DNA of 64,000 nucleotides. It comes from PALSA-350 sp963834445. GTDB taxonomy: Bacteria > Acidobacteriota > Terriglobia > Terriglobales > Acidobacteriaceae. Numbering within the stretch: position 1 is the stretch's first letter; every line of letters begins with the position of its first letter. The stretch is from positions 1 to 64,000 of the forward strand of contig CAWIBU010000007.1 in assembly GCA_963834445.1 (NCBI GenBank). Reading direction: 5' to 3'. Shown piece by piece: positions 7,640 through 16,749 of the stretch. The notes beneath the pieces are model-generated. The model was given only the letters and a program-made list of their open reading frames with translations. It made no database searches and was not told the DNA's origin. The position numbers and the translations under genes are program-made.

Positions 7640-8563
7640 ATGAACGAAGCCGTCATGGAGTGCGTGCCCAACTTCTCCGAGGGCGGCGATCGCAGTAAAG
7701 TATTGGCCATCGTGGACGCCATGCGGGTGCCGGGTGTCTCCCTGCTTGACTGGTCCATGGACAGCGACCATAACCGCTCGGTCGTCACCATCGCGGGCCC
7801 ACCTCTGGCCGTGGTGGAGGCCGCGGTGCGCGCCGCCGGCAAAGCCGCTGAGCTTATCGACCTGACCGCGCAGCGCGGGGTGCACCCGCGCATCGGCGCC
7901 ACCGACGTTATCCCGTTCGTTCCCATTGCCGGGATGACGCTGGCGCACTGCGCCATCTTCGCCCGCCAGGCCGGGCTTGAGATCTGGAAGCGGCACAGCA
8001 TCCCCATTTACTTTTACGAGGCCGCCGCCTCGCGTCCGGACCGGGCGCTGCTCGAACAGGTGCGGCAGGGGCAATTTGAAGGTTTGCGCGAGCAGGTGTT
8101 GCGGGATGCGGCACGTCGTCCCGATTTGGGAGGACCTGAACTCCACACGACCGCGGGAGCCAGCGCGGTCGGCGCGCGCAAATTTCTGATTGCCTACAAC
8201 CTGTATCTGGAGCGGCCGGATGTCACGGCCGCGCGTGCGATTGCGCGCGCGCTCAGGGCCTCCAATGGCGGGCTGGCAGGGGTTAAGGCGATGGGAGTGC
8301 TGGCCCAGGGAAGGGCCCAGATTTCGCTCAACATTACAGATTTTCGCCAGACTTCTGTAGGCCACGCCTTTGCCGCGGTGAACCGCCTGGCGGCCACCCA
8401 TGGCACTAAGGTTGTAGACGCAGAACTCATAGGGCTACTTCCAGAAGATGCCTTTGAGCGTGATAGTGAGTGGGTGCGTCTTATAAACGGGTTCAAGCCA
8501 GAGGAGAGAATCCTCGAACGCCGGCTCAGGCAACCACTGGCATGGCCCGGCGCCGCTTATTAA
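7640..8563 (+). CDS. ftcD: Glutamate formimidoyltransferase
   Basis: Transfers the formimino group of formiminoglutamate (from histidine breakdown) to tetrahydrofolate; cytoplasmic. The 307-residue protein begins with the signature MECVPNFSEGGD and continues with the folate/substrate patterns SDHNRSVVT, HPRIGATDVIPFVP and GVKAMGVLAQGRAQISLNI. Length matches the single-domain transferase without a cyclodeaminase domain, which is usual in this bacterial group. The ATG at 7640 is preferred over an in-frame GTG at 7628. No hut genes are adjacent. Confidence 0.93.
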   Translation: MNEAVMECVPNFSEGGDRSKVLAIVDAMRVPGVSLLDWSMDSDHNRSVVTIAGPPLAVVEAAVRAAGKAAELIDLTAQRGVHPRIGATDVIPFVPIAGMTLAHCAIFARQAGLEIWKRHSIPIYFYEAAASRPDRALLEQVRQGQFEGLREQVLRDAARRPDLGGPELHTTAGASAVGARKFLIAYNLYLERPDVTAARAIARALRASNGGLAGVKAMGVLAQGRAQISLNITDFRQTSVGHAFAAVNRLAATHGTKVVDAELIGLLPEDAFERDSEWVRLINGFKPEERILERRLRQPLAWPGAAY

Positions 8564-8605
8564 AGCATAAGATAGAAGTGTAGGGCCCCAGGGAAGGAAG
8601 ACCCA

Positions 8606-9559
8606 TTGATTCAATTCACCAGACAGATACAAACGGGTGCGATCGCAGCACTCGCGGTTGCGTTGGCGTTGCCCGCCACGGCCGCGCAGCTGACGCAGGA
8701 TGCGCGCGCTGCGATTCCCAAGGACGTGCAGCAACTTATTGTGGTCGACTATCACGCCATGCAAAATTCGCAGGCTGCGATGGATCTCAAGGCGCGTGTA
8801 CTTCCGCCTGAGCTCAAGCAACTGGAAGAAGCGCTGCGCACTTCGGGCCTGGACGAGAACCACGACATAGAAGAATTAGCCTTCGCATCCTTCCGCATGG
8901 GAGGCAACACCCGGATCGTCGGGCTGGCGCAGGGTCAGTACTCGCTGGTCGACATTCTGGCCAACTTCAAGAAGCGCAAGGTCAAGCCGCTCGTCTACCG
9001 CGACAACCGTGTTTACCCCATGGGCCAGTCGGGCATGCAGGTGGTTTTCCTGAATCCCACGACCATGGTCTTTGGCCAGACGGATGCGCTCAAATCCGCG
9101 CTGGACGCACGCGATGGCTTAGCGCCGAGCTTTCTGAATAACAAGCCTTTGCTCGACCAGATGGCCTCGGTCGACAGCGACGCCGTGTGGAGCGTGCTCG
9201 ACCAGGAAGGCACGCAGACCATGATGCGGTCGGTTTTGGGCGACGCTTCCCAGTTGACCGACTTCGACACGGTAAAGAAGCGCTTGTTGAGCTCCCGTTA
9301 TTCCATGAGCTTCGACAATGGCGTCAAGTTCTCGCTCGACGTGATGACGCCCGACACCATCTCTGCCGCGACCATGTCGTCGTTGCTGAATGCCGCCGCC
9401 CTTTACAAGAAGGTGAGTGGCACGCCGGCCGAGAAAGAAGCGATCGACAACACCACCATCAACTCGAGCGGTGGCACACTGGACGTGCGTTTCGCTTCTT
9501 CCGACAGCCAGTTCTCGAGCCTGCTGCAATCGAGTCTGTTTCAATCGGTGGTGAGATAA
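8606..9559 (+). CDS. Exported protein of unknown function
   Basis: Not recognised. It starts at TTG, 5 nt after a strong GGAAGGAAG ribosome site, and opens with a clear signal peptide (hydrophobic run AIAALAVALALPATAA). The mature part of about 290 residues is soluble, of mixed helix and strand, with no cysteines and no known catalytic motif. The pattern of a repeated beta-alpha half (DVQQLIVVDYHAM, then NRVYPMGQSGMQVVF) followed by a long helical region resembles periplasmic proteins of the DUF3352 type, but this is a weak impression. It stands alone, convergent with the small lipoprotein gene that ends 6 nt away. Confidence 0.65.
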   Translation: MIQFTRQIQTGAIAALAVALALPATAAQLTQDARAAIPKDVQQLIVVDYHAMQNSQAAMDLKARVLPPELKQLEEALRTSGLDENHDIEELAFASFRMGGNTRIVGLAQGQYSLVDILANFKKRKVKPLVYRDNRVYPMGQSGMQVVFLNPTTMVFGQTDALKSALDARDGLAPSFLNNKPLLDQMASVDSDAVWSVLDQEGTQTMMRSVLGDASQLTDFDTVKKRLLSSRYSMSFDNGVKFSLDVMTPDTISAATMSSLLNAAALYKKVSGTPAEKEAIDNTTINSSGGTLDVRFASSDSQFSSLLQSSLFQSVVR

Positions 9560-9564
9560 GGTTT

Positions 9565-9909
9565 TTATTTAGGATCGGTCATGGTGCTGGTCCACGTCAC
9601 CGCGCCGGCGGGATCGACGTTGACCAGCAGTGAACCCTGATCACCGAGTTCGACTTTTGGGCCGGCTGCGGTGTGGGTCTTTCCCGCCGCGTCCTCATAT
9701 TGCAGCGATAGGGAGCCAGGCCCCTGCACTTTGAAGCGGTAGTGATACTGAGCGCCGGTGGCCAGCACATTTGCGCCAAAGCTGGCGCTGGGGTAATCGA
9801 ACTCCATCACATGCATCGCTGGCCCATGGTTAGCGATGGTCACTTCAACAAAACGGGATTTGCACCCCGCCATTCCTACGCACAGCGCTAGCAGCAGCCA
9901 ACGAGCCAA
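9565..9909 (-). CDS. Small predicted lipoprotein
   Basis: Unrecognised 114-residue protein. The N-terminus (ARWLLLALCVGMAGC) is a lipoprotein signal with the modifiable Cys at residue 16. The remainder is a compact beta-rich domain (VEVTIANHGPAMHVMEFDY ... YHYRFKVQGPGSLSLQYED) that looks like a small immunoglobulin-type fold. It begins at TTG with AGGA upstream. It converges with the exported-protein gene, with 5 nt between the stops. Confidence 0.65.
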   Translation of the reverse strand: MARWLLLALCVGMAGCKSRFVEVTIANHGPAMHVMEFDYPSASFGANVLATGAQYHYRFKVQGPGSLSLQYEDAAGKTHTAAGPKVELGDQGSLLVNVDPAGAVTWTSTMTDPK

Positions 9910-9953
9910 TTCAGTCCTCTTTCAAACGCGAGTGCCGCTCGACCGTAAGAAAC

Positions 9954-10775
9954 CTACAACAAACTCTTGCGCTCAAGAATACGAGCGGTCAACACCACGC
10001 CGGTTTCGTTGTTATGCAAGGTCAGCGGAAATGCCAGCACGTTCCAAACCCACTCCTCACCTTTGCGCGGCAAATTCAATAATCCGCGGTAGGTGCGATC
10101 GATATAAGTCTCCCGTTTTTCTGCGACCGTGCGCAAAATGCCCTGCCAGTCCGCAGCCAGATCAGGCATCTCCTGAAACATATTTTTCCCCGGGAACCAA
10201 TCCCGCGGCCTTTCCAGGAGTTTTGCGCAAGACTCATTCACATACATCCACTGTCCGGCGCCATCGAGAATCTCCAGCACTACGTCCTCGCCGATCGCCA
10301 TGCTGATGCGGGAGTAGAAAAAGTCCCGGGCATCCACCACCACGGGTTTGCCGCGGTGCTTGGCCTCGAACGACCGCAAGGCGGCGATCAAATCATCGAC
10401 TGAGCTATAGCCCTTGAGCAGGTGCATGTCCTCGACCCCGCCAAAGCGATGCTCGAGGGTAGCGGAGAGAATGATGATCGGGACCTCGGGCCGCCGGCCG
10501 CGCAGGATATCCGCCACATCAGTACCGAACTGCCCCTCGCCCAGATGGTAGTCGAGCACCGCTATATCAATCTTGTGAATCAGTTTCTCCGCCTCTGCGA
10601 CGGTTGCCGCCGTGTCGGTCACGTAACCGTGCTTGCGCAGGATGGCCGCCCGCAGTAATAAACTTTCCGGATCATCGTCCAGAAGCAAAACATGGATAGG
10701 GTTTTCGACCAGGTGCAAAATCGTTCCTTCCGTTGCGACTGAGATTGGATGCCTGTTTGCAGCAACGAGCTGCAT
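9954..10775 (-). CDS. Response-regulator receiver plus PAS domain protein
   Basis: Signal-transduction protein of 273 residues without an output domain. Residues about 26-140 are a CheY-like receiver with the acidic pocket LLLDDDPE and the phospho-acceptor Asp in IAVLDYHLGEG. Residues about 155-270 are a PAS/PAC module (VVLEILDGAGQWMYVNESC ... RKGEEWVWNVLAFPLT). The start codon abuts the lpxD stop with no gap, so it is probably co-transcribed and translationally coupled. A histidine kinase partner is not nearby. It may act through protein contact or be a scaffold; function unknown. Confidence 0.85.
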   Translation of the reverse strand: MQLVAANRHPISVATEGTILHLVENPIHVLLLDDDPESLLLRAAILRKHGYVTDTAATVAEAEKLIHKIDIAVLDYHLGEGQFGTDVADILRGRRPEVPIIILSATLEHRFGGVEDMHLLKGYSSVDDLIAALRSFEAKHRGKPVVVDARDFFYSRISMAIGEDVVLEILDGAGQWMYVNESCAKLLERPRDWFPGKNMFQEMPDLAADWQGILRTVAEKRETYIDRTYRGLLNLPRKGEEWVWNVLAFPLTLHNNETGVVLTARILERKSLL

Positions 10776-11768
10776 CTACGGCTTCTTGTTCACCTTTTTG
10801 ACCACCTCGGGCAAGCGTCGAAAGGCAGCAATGCTACGCATCCAGGCGCGATGTTCAAATGCCGGTGACCCGCTGATGACGCTGCCCGGGGCCACATCCC
10901 CGGGAACCCCGGATTGCGCCGTGACCACCACCCCATCTCCGATAAAACTATGGCCTACCACCCCAACCTGGCCGGCCAGCACAACGTTCTTGCCCACCCC
11001 TGACGAACCCGCTAACCCCACCTGGGCACACAACAGGGTATTGTCCCCGACCCTGGAGCCGTGCCCCACCTGCACCAGGTTATCGACCTTCGTTCCGCTG
11101 GCAATCTCGGTGTTCCCGATACTTGCCCGGTCAATGCAGGAATTCGTCTGAATCTCGACTCGATCGCCCAAAAGCACCGCGCCACTCTGGGGGATTTTGT
11201 GCCACGTGCCGCCATCTTCTTTGGCGAAGCCGAAACCATCTGACCCGACCACTGCGCCGTTCTGCAAAATGACCTCATCGCCGAGTTTGCACCCCTCGCG
11301 CACCACCGCGTGGGCGTGCAGCAGGCAGTCTCTGCCCATTTCCACCTGGGGATAAACCACCACATGCGGCAACAGCACGCAGCCCTGGCCAATGACCGCC
11401 CCGGCGCCAACCACGACATACGCACCCAGATGGACGTTGGCGCCGATGGTCGCGCTCGGGTCGATGACCGCGGTCGGGTGAATGCCCGGAGCATAGACCG
11501 GCGGCGGATGGAAGAGATCGATTGCCCGGGCAAACGCCAGGTAGGGATTCGCTGTCCGCAGGGTAGCGGCGGCGATCGGCTCAAAATCCTCGGTCACCAA
11601 AACCGCACCGGCTCGAGTGGTGCGGGCAAAAGGCGTGTATTTCGGGTTAGCTACAAACGTCAACTGGCCGGGACCCGCGGTTTCAATCCCCGCAACCCCG
11701 GATATTTCCTGCTCCTCATCGCCATGGCAGGTGGCGCCAAGAAGACGAGCGAGCTCAGCAAGCTTCAT
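10776..11768 (-). CDS. lpxD: UDP-3-O-(3-hydroxyacyl)glucosamine N-acyltransferase
   Basis: Third enzyme of lipid A synthesis, adding the N-linked 3-hydroxyacyl chain from acyl-ACP. The 330 residues show the N-terminal uridine-binding domain (about 1-100), then a left-handed beta-helix of hexapeptide repeats (ATIGANVHLGAYVVVGAGAV onward) with the catalytic His in VQVGHGSRVGDN, and a short helical C-terminus ending in lysines. No other lpx gene adjoins, which is common in this phylum, where lpxD often has paralogues. Together with the PagL-like protein it shows an LPS-bearing outer membrane. Confidence 0.96.
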   Translation of the reverse strand: MKLAELARLLGATCHGDEEQEISGVAGIETAGPGQLTFVANPKYTPFARTTRAGAVLVTEDFEPIAAATLRTANPYLAFARAIDLFHPPPVYAPGIHPTAVIDPSATIGANVHLGAYVVVGAGAVIGQGCVLLPHVVVYPQVEMGRDCLLHAHAVVREGCKLGDEVILQNGAVVGSDGFGFAKEDGGTWHKIPQSGAVLLGDRVEIQTNSCIDRASIGNTEIASGTKVDNLVQVGHGSRVGDNTLLCAQVGLAGSSGVGKNVVLAGQVGVVGHSFIGDGVVVTAQSGVPGDVAPGSVISGSPAFEHRAWMRSIAAFRRLPEVVKKVNKKP

Positions 11769-11860
11769 CCCGGCATTCTACCGGACAGCCTGCATTGCTT
11801 CGTGAAGGGTTCGAGGTCCGGAGGGTGCGGAAGAAATTCAGTTCCTGAAGGGGAGGGGCC

Positions 11861-11945
11861 CTAGCGGCTGCGGAAACGCTACCCGAATGGCACGGGTTTA
11901 GCCCTGCCAAAATTACGCTACCCATCGCCCGGCTTTAAAGCCCGG
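11861..11945. repeat. Degenerate Rep-A palindromes
   Basis: The spacer upstream of lpxD holds diverged palindromes of the Rep-A type, for example CGGGTTTAGCCCTG and CCCGGCTTTAAAGCCCGG. The remaining spacer (11946-12042) shows no gene. Confidence 0.55.
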
Positions 11946-12042
11946 AGATTTTGAACTTTGATCCGGCACGGCTGACCCTCATTGTTTGGGGGCGATTTTC
12001 CGCAGCCTCGTTAGCCCGTGCCCTTCAGAAACCGACAAATAA

Positions 12043-12555
12043 TCACGGCTCTCCTCCCGAACCTCCCGGGCTCTCAACCGCTTTGAACAAGCTTTCCTGC
12101 ACCGTCTCTGCCGCCCCGCGCCGCGACCCGGTCTTGATCACCGCCAGCACCTCCAGTTCAGCCACTGCCTGGCGGGGAAGAAAAATCCGCTGCGTATTCG
12201 ACCGCGTATCCGGAGGAGCAAGAAACAGCCCCTCCAGCAGGGTGACATCGTTCTGCGCCAGCCCTTCAAGCGTGTCGTTGTCTTTCAGGCGGGCCCGCAC
12301 CCAAAGCCCCTGGCTTCGTGGCCGGGTCACAAACGTCTTGCGGAGCAAACGCTCCGGCTGCTGCGCGTCCCCTGATTGAAAATCGCGCACGTAGCAGATC
12401 CATTTCACCTCTTCGAGCGAGACGGAGAGCAATTTCCCTCCCAGGTCCAGCAACTCGATCTGTTCCTCATGCACGAACCCGGACGAAGGCAGGTACCCGG
12501 AAAGCCAGTCCCGGCTAAACTTTCGTACGATGACCTTTTTCCGGCTGACCGGCAT
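12043..12555 (-). CDS. Conserved protein of unknown function
   Basis: Soluble protein of 170 residues from the ATG at 12555; the frame is open to 12630 but the extra N-terminus is not protein-like. It starts VSRKKVIVRKFSRDW, then alternates short strands (QIELLDLGGKLLSVSLEEVKWICYVRDF) with a PilZ/barrel-like feel, and ends in a Gly/Pro-rich tail. The pattern PPDTRSNTQRIFLPRQAV in the second half is distinctive. I recall similar proteins in Acidobacteriota but cannot name a function. It diverges from the nucleotidyltransferase gene. Confidence 0.65.
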   Translation of the reverse strand: MPVSRKKVIVRKFSRDWLSGYLPSSGFVHEEQIELLDLGGKLLSVSLEEVKWICYVRDFQSGDAQQPERLLRKTFVTRPRSQGLWVRARLKDNDTLEGLAQNDVTLLEGLFLAPPDTRSNTQRIFLPRQAVAELEVLAVIKTGSRRGAAETVQESLFKAVESPGGSGGEP

Positions 12556-12773
12556 GCCCGTGCGTCCCTCGGCTGGATTGTCGCATGACCCCTTCTGGAC
12601 CCGCACCGGGAATCGTGCAACAGAACGCATCGCAAACTGTGCAAGCCAGTAGCCAAGCGCATCCCCGGTATGCTAACTTAGGTGTTTGTGCGTAGCGTGG
12701 GTCGGCCGCTAAGGTGTTCAATTGACGAATGTTAGCCGCAATCTGAGTGGCGCCCGGAGCCGGACTTAAAGGC

Positions 12774-14699
12774 ATGCCCGACTATATATATCTCCTCAAA
12801 AACCGACTTTCCCTGCATCAGCGGAACGCCTTGGAGCACATTCGTGCAGCGGCCCGTGAAGCGGGGATGACGGTGTTTCTAGCCGGTGGCGCCGTTCGCG
12901 ACCTGACCAGCGGTTCCCCCGTCTTCGATCTGGATGTAACCGTTCAGGGAAATGCTCTCAAGTTAAAGAAAGCGCTGGAGAAAGCAGGTGGCAAGCTATG
13001 GGGCGAACACGAACCTTCGCGAACCCTGTTTTTTCGTTTTCCGGTCGGAGTCACGGTGGAGATCTCGAGCGCGCGCCGCGAGGAATACCCCAAGCCGGGT
13101 AAGCCCGTCTACCACTGGGATACGATTTTAGAGGACCTGCGCCGCCGTGACTTTACCGCCAACGCCATGGCCCTGTCGCTCAACGAGCACTCTTACGGCT
13201 TGCTGATGGACCCGCTCAACGGCGTCGCGGATATCGAATCGCGGCATTTGCGCCTGGTGAGCAACTACGGCTTTATCGAGGATCCCGCTCGATTACTGCG
13301 GGCTACCCGCCTGGCGGCACGCCTGGGCTGGGAGATGGACGAGCGCACCCAAACCCGTTTCCAGAACGCCAAGGAAGAAAAGTCGATCGAGGCCCTCGCC
13401 CCCCATCTGCGGGGATACGAGTTGGAAGAGATAGGCCATGAAGAAGATGGCCTCAAGGTGCTGGCAGCGATGGAAGCCCAGGGATGGATGCAGTTCCTGT
13501 TCCCCGCCTGGACCACGGCTGCGGCCGATGCCGCCGCCCTGGAGGAGATGCGCAAGCTGGTCACCCAGCTCCAGATGCAGGGCGTAAACCCTGATATTTC
13601 TGCAGCTTCGGTGCACTATCTCACGGCAAAGCTATCCCCTAAAGATTTGGCTGCGCTTAAAGCTTCGTTTGTCCGCCCCGGCTTTGTGGAAGAGTGGAAC
13701 AACCTGGATCAGGCAGCCAAGGAATTCAACAAACAACTGAGCGGTAAGGAGGCGTCGACGCCCTCAGCCACGTGGAAGCTGTTTACTTCGGCCGATCCCC
13801 AGGCCGTGCTGTGGCTTGGGCTAACGTCGAAGAACCCGGCGATTCAGGCGAAGTACAAGAACTTCTTTACGGTGTGGCCGGAGGCGCGGCAGAAGATTCC
13901 TCACGCGCTGTTTCAGGAGATGCGCATAACGCCCGAAGTACCGGGTTATGACGAGATGATTTCCGGGTTGTTTCTGGGGACGATCGACGGCAAGTTGGAG
14001 ACGGAGGAACAGCTGCGCGCGTTCCTCGCCCCCTATTCGCCGCCGGCGCCACCACCTCCGGTAACGGTACGCCGGACGCGCGGCTCCAAAAAGTCCGCGG
14101 AGCCGAAAGCCAAGATTGCTGAGGAAGCCGCGTTTGATGGCGAGCCGGTCGACCTCGACGAGGAAGACGTGCCCGACGAGGCCGATGACGACGAAGATAG
14201 TCTGGAAGACAACCTGGAAGACGGCCCGCCACCGCCGGCCAGGAAGAGTGCAGCGGCTCCGGCGAAGGCTGAGCCAAAGCCTGCCAAGGCGCCGGCGGCG
14301 GCAAAAACAACCTCAAGTCCGACGCTGCACGTGGTTGCACCCAGCAAGCCGGATAAGGTGCATGTCATGGCGAAGCCGGCCAAGCCGGTAGTGCCGCCTG
14401 CGCCTGTACCGGCGCCGGTCGGGGGCAAGAAGGCATTGCCCATGAAATCCGTTCCCATGAAAGCGGCTCCGGCCAAAGGGGTCGTTTCTAAGGCTCTGCC
14501 TGCAAAAACAGCCAAACCCGCGAAGGCGGTGAAGAAGCCCCCCGTGAAGGCGGCGCCGGTGGTGAAGCACGCGGTAAAGAGCGCCGGCCACGTCAGGAAG
14601 GCGCCGGTGAAGCCGGCCGCCAAGACGCACAAAAAGGCAGAACCGGTCAAGAAGTCGCATCCTGTGAAGAAGTCCGTTCCCGTCAAAAAGCATCGCTAA
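12774..14699 (+). CDS. CCA-adding / poly(A) polymerase family nucleotidyltransferase with long charged tail
   Basis: Class II nucleotidyltransferase (PcnB/Cca superfamily) acting on RNA 3' ends. The head domain shows LAGGAVRDL (about residues 36-44), the metal-binding Asp-x-Asp in FDLDVTV and RRRDFTANAMAL. The neck shows EDPARLLRATRLAARLGWE. The enzyme part is about 430 residues, normal for the family. Beyond it is a tail of about 210 residues: Pro-rich linker, a strongly acidic block (about 449-485), then a basic Lys/Ala/Pro region like histone H1 (KPAKAVKKPPVKAAP). The start is the ATG at 12774, after GGACTTAAAGGC. Whether it makes CCA ends or poly(A) cannot be told from sequence. Confidence 0.88.
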   Translation: MPDYIYLLKNRLSLHQRNALEHIRAAAREAGMTVFLAGGAVRDLTSGSPVFDLDVTVQGNALKLKKALEKAGGKLWGEHEPSRTLFFRFPVGVTVEISSARREEYPKPGKPVYHWDTILEDLRRRDFTANAMALSLNEHSYGLLMDPLNGVADIESRHLRLVSNYGFIEDPARLLRATRLAARLGWEMDERTQTRFQNAKEEKSIEALAPHLRGYELEEIGHEEDGLKVLAAMEAQGWMQFLFPAWTTAAADAAALEEMRKLVTQLQMQGVNPDISAASVHYLTAKLSPKDLAALKASFVRPGFVEEWNNLDQAAKEFNKQLSGKEASTPSATWKLFTSADPQAVLWLGLTSKNPAIQAKYKNFFTVWPEARQKIPHALFQEMRITPEVPGYDEMISGLFLGTIDGKLETEEQLRAFLAPYSPPAPPPPVTVRRTRGSKKSAEPKAKIAEEAAFDGEPVDLDEEDVPDEADDDEDSLEDNLEDGPPPPARKSAAAPAKAEPKPAKAPAAAKTTSSPTLHVVAPSKPDKVHVMAKPAKPVVPPAPVPAPVGGKKALPMKSVPMKAAPAKGVVSKALPAKTAKPAKAVKKPPVKAAPVVKHAVKSAGHVRKAPVKPAAKTHKKAEPVKKSHPVKKSVPVKKHR

Positions 14700-14709
14700 G
14701 CTGGCACGG

Positions 14710-16635
14710 ATGCGGTATTCGGAACCCTGGGAGAGAGGGATGAGGGACACTACCGGGACACTACCCCGGGTTTTGTTCCGCAATGGATCGGCGCGGTTAC
14801 GGGTCTGGGTGAATCGTGGATTGCCGGCTAAAGTCACCTTCCCCGATGACGATGATGCCAACATGTCCGCTTCGGTCAGCCTGCTGGAACAACGTAGGAG
14901 CGAGATACTTGCGGCCATCATCGGCCACCACCCGCTTGCCACCACGCTGCAGAACATTGCCGATAGTCTAATAGCCCTATATCCCTCGAAAGCGATGGCA
15001 ATTTTTTTGCTTTCCGGGGCGCAGTTGCGGCTGGAAGTCGAGGCCGGCTTATCTCCCCGCGCCCCTCGGTCATTGCGGCCGGTGCTGGCTGGGTCTCCCG
15101 ACGATCTCATGCGCAACTGTCAAGCGTTCCAGGAGATATTGGAGACTGGGCTGGAAGTTTATCTGCAGTCGCCGCTGACCGCGAGCGACGGCGAAACCAG
15201 AGGAGCGGTCACCGTATTCGATCATCAGCCGGCCAGTCTGAATGATCCGCAGAGGGAAATCATACAGGGCCTGTGCGATCTGGCTCGACTGGCCATCGAG
15301 CACACCCAGCTCCACGATGAGGTGGTTCATCGATCGCATTATGACCGGCTGACCGGGCTGCCAACGCGATCGATGCTGGAGGATCGCCTGCGTCAGGCGA
15401 TGGTGACCGCGCGCCGCCAGGGCAACATCGTGGCGGTCTGTTGCATTGGCCTCGACCGTTTCAAGCAGATCAACGATAGTCTCGGCCATGAACTCGGCGA
15501 CACTGTTTTCAAGCTGGTGAGCGAGCGTTTACAAGCAATCGTTCGCGACGTCGACACGCTGGCTCGGCATGGGGGAGACGAATTCATTTGCACCTTGCGC
15601 GATCTCAACGAGATAACGGATGCGGAGAGCATTTGCAAGCGGCTGTTGCAAAGTCTGACACTGCCCTTTGTATGGGAGGGCCACACGGTCAACATCACGG
15701 CCAGCGCGGGTATCAGCATCTATCCAGACCACGGGGACACGGCGGACCTGTTGCTGCGCAACGCGGATATGGCGCTGCAGGCAGCCAAGCGTACCGGCCG
15801 GGGTAGCGCGCAGGTTTATTCGCCGGCATTCGGCCGCCAGAACCGCAGGGCCGCGGAAATGGTAGAGGGCCTGGTAATCGCGGTCGCACAAAAACAGTTT
15901 CATATCGTCTACCAGCCTATTTTCACCATGACCCGAGAGATTGTCGGGATAGAGGCCCTGTTGCGCTGGAAGCACCCAACCTGGGGCACTATCAGCCCAC
16001 TCGAATTTATTCCGATTGCGGAAAAAACCGGCCTGATCGTTGCCATTGGTGACTGGGTCATCGAAGAGGTTTGTCGCCAGGCAAAGGAGTGGGATGCAGC
16101 CGGCGCTCCGCCGGTGAAGCTCTTTGCCAATATCTCAGGGGTACAGCTGGGGCGGCCCGACTTTGCGACCAAGATTGCCAGAACGCTGCAGCGCAGCGGT
16201 CTTGCACCCACCCGCCTGGAACTCGAGATCACCGAAAGCTGGATCATCGCCGACCTTGAAGGAGCCGCCGTTAAACTGCAAAAACTGCGCGACCTGGGCA
16301 TCGGCATCGCCATCGACGACTTTGGCACGGGCTATGCCACCTTCAACTACCTGCAGGCACTGCCGCTCGATACCCTGAAGATCGACCGCTCGTTCATTCA
16401 ACGTCTCAACGGCTCTGCCGCTAACAAATCAACCGTGCGTGCCATCACCGGCCTGGCGCAGCAACTCGGTTTGAAGGCGGTCGCCGAAGGAGTCGAGACC
16501 GAGCAACATCTGGTGCAGCTCAAGGATATCGGCTGCGAACTGATCCAGGGCTTCTACCTGTCCCGCCCGCTGAAACCCGAGGCCGCGTGTTCGCTGCTGA
16601 GAAAACAGCAATACGCCGAAAGTCTAACGGGCTGA
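14710..16635 (+). CDS. GAF-GGDEF-EAL cyclic-di-GMP signalling protein
   Basis: Cytoplasmic bifunctional c-di-GMP protein of up to 641 residues. A GAF-like sensor lies at about 60-205. The GGDEF domain (about 210-375) has the intact active site HGGDEF. The EAL domain (about 385-635) keeps the Glu of EALLRW, NIS, the Glu of EITES, IDDFGTGY, KIDRSFI and EGVE, so both cyclase and phosphodiesterase could be active. There are no membrane segments. The start is unsure: ATGs at 14710, 14740 (behind GGAGAGAG) and 14863 are all possible, and the first 50 residues look unstructured. It lies 10 nt after the nucleotidyltransferase gene and may share its transcript. Confidence 0.93.
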   Translation: MRYSEPWERGMRDTTGTLPRVLFRNGSARLRVWVNRGLPAKVTFPDDDDANMSASVSLLEQRRSEILAAIIGHHPLATTLQNIADSLIALYPSKAMAIFLLSGAQLRLEVEAGLSPRAPRSLRPVLAGSPDDLMRNCQAFQEILETGLEVYLQSPLTASDGETRGAVTVFDHQPASLNDPQREIIQGLCDLARLAIEHTQLHDEVVHRSHYDRLTGLPTRSMLEDRLRQAMVTARRQGNIVAVCCIGLDRFKQINDSLGHELGDTVFKLVSERLQAIVRDVDTLARHGGDEFICTLRDLNEITDAESICKRLLQSLTLPFVWEGHTVNITASAGISIYPDHGDTADLLLRNADMALQAAKRTGRGSAQVYSPAFGRQNRRAAEMVEGLVIAVAQKQFHIVYQPIFTMTREIVGIEALLRWKHPTWGTISPLEFIPIAEKTGLIVAIGDWVIEEVCRQAKEWDAAGAPPVKLFANISGVQLGRPDFATKIARTLQRSGLAPTRLELEITESWIIADLEGAAVKLQKLRDLGIGIAIDDFGTGYATFNYLQALPLDTLKIDRSFIQRLNGSAANKSTVRAITGLAQQLGLKAVAEGVETEQHLVQLKDIGCELIQGFYLSRPLKPEAACSLLRKQQYAESLTG

Positions 16636-16749
16636 CGTGTATCTTCTCAGGGAAACTCCGTCCCTGACGAAAAGGTTGGGTGAGGACCGAGATTCAAGAA
16701 CGCAGCGCAAGATCTGCAGTTTCTCTACGGTTCTGCGATACTCTCGTTC

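Noticed and set aside
6950..8401. 483-codon open frame on the minus strand
   Set aside because: Fully antisense to the PagL-like and ftcD genes, which have strong family motifs; the antisense protein is Arg/His/Gly-rich with no recognisable pattern, typical for high-GC shadow frames.
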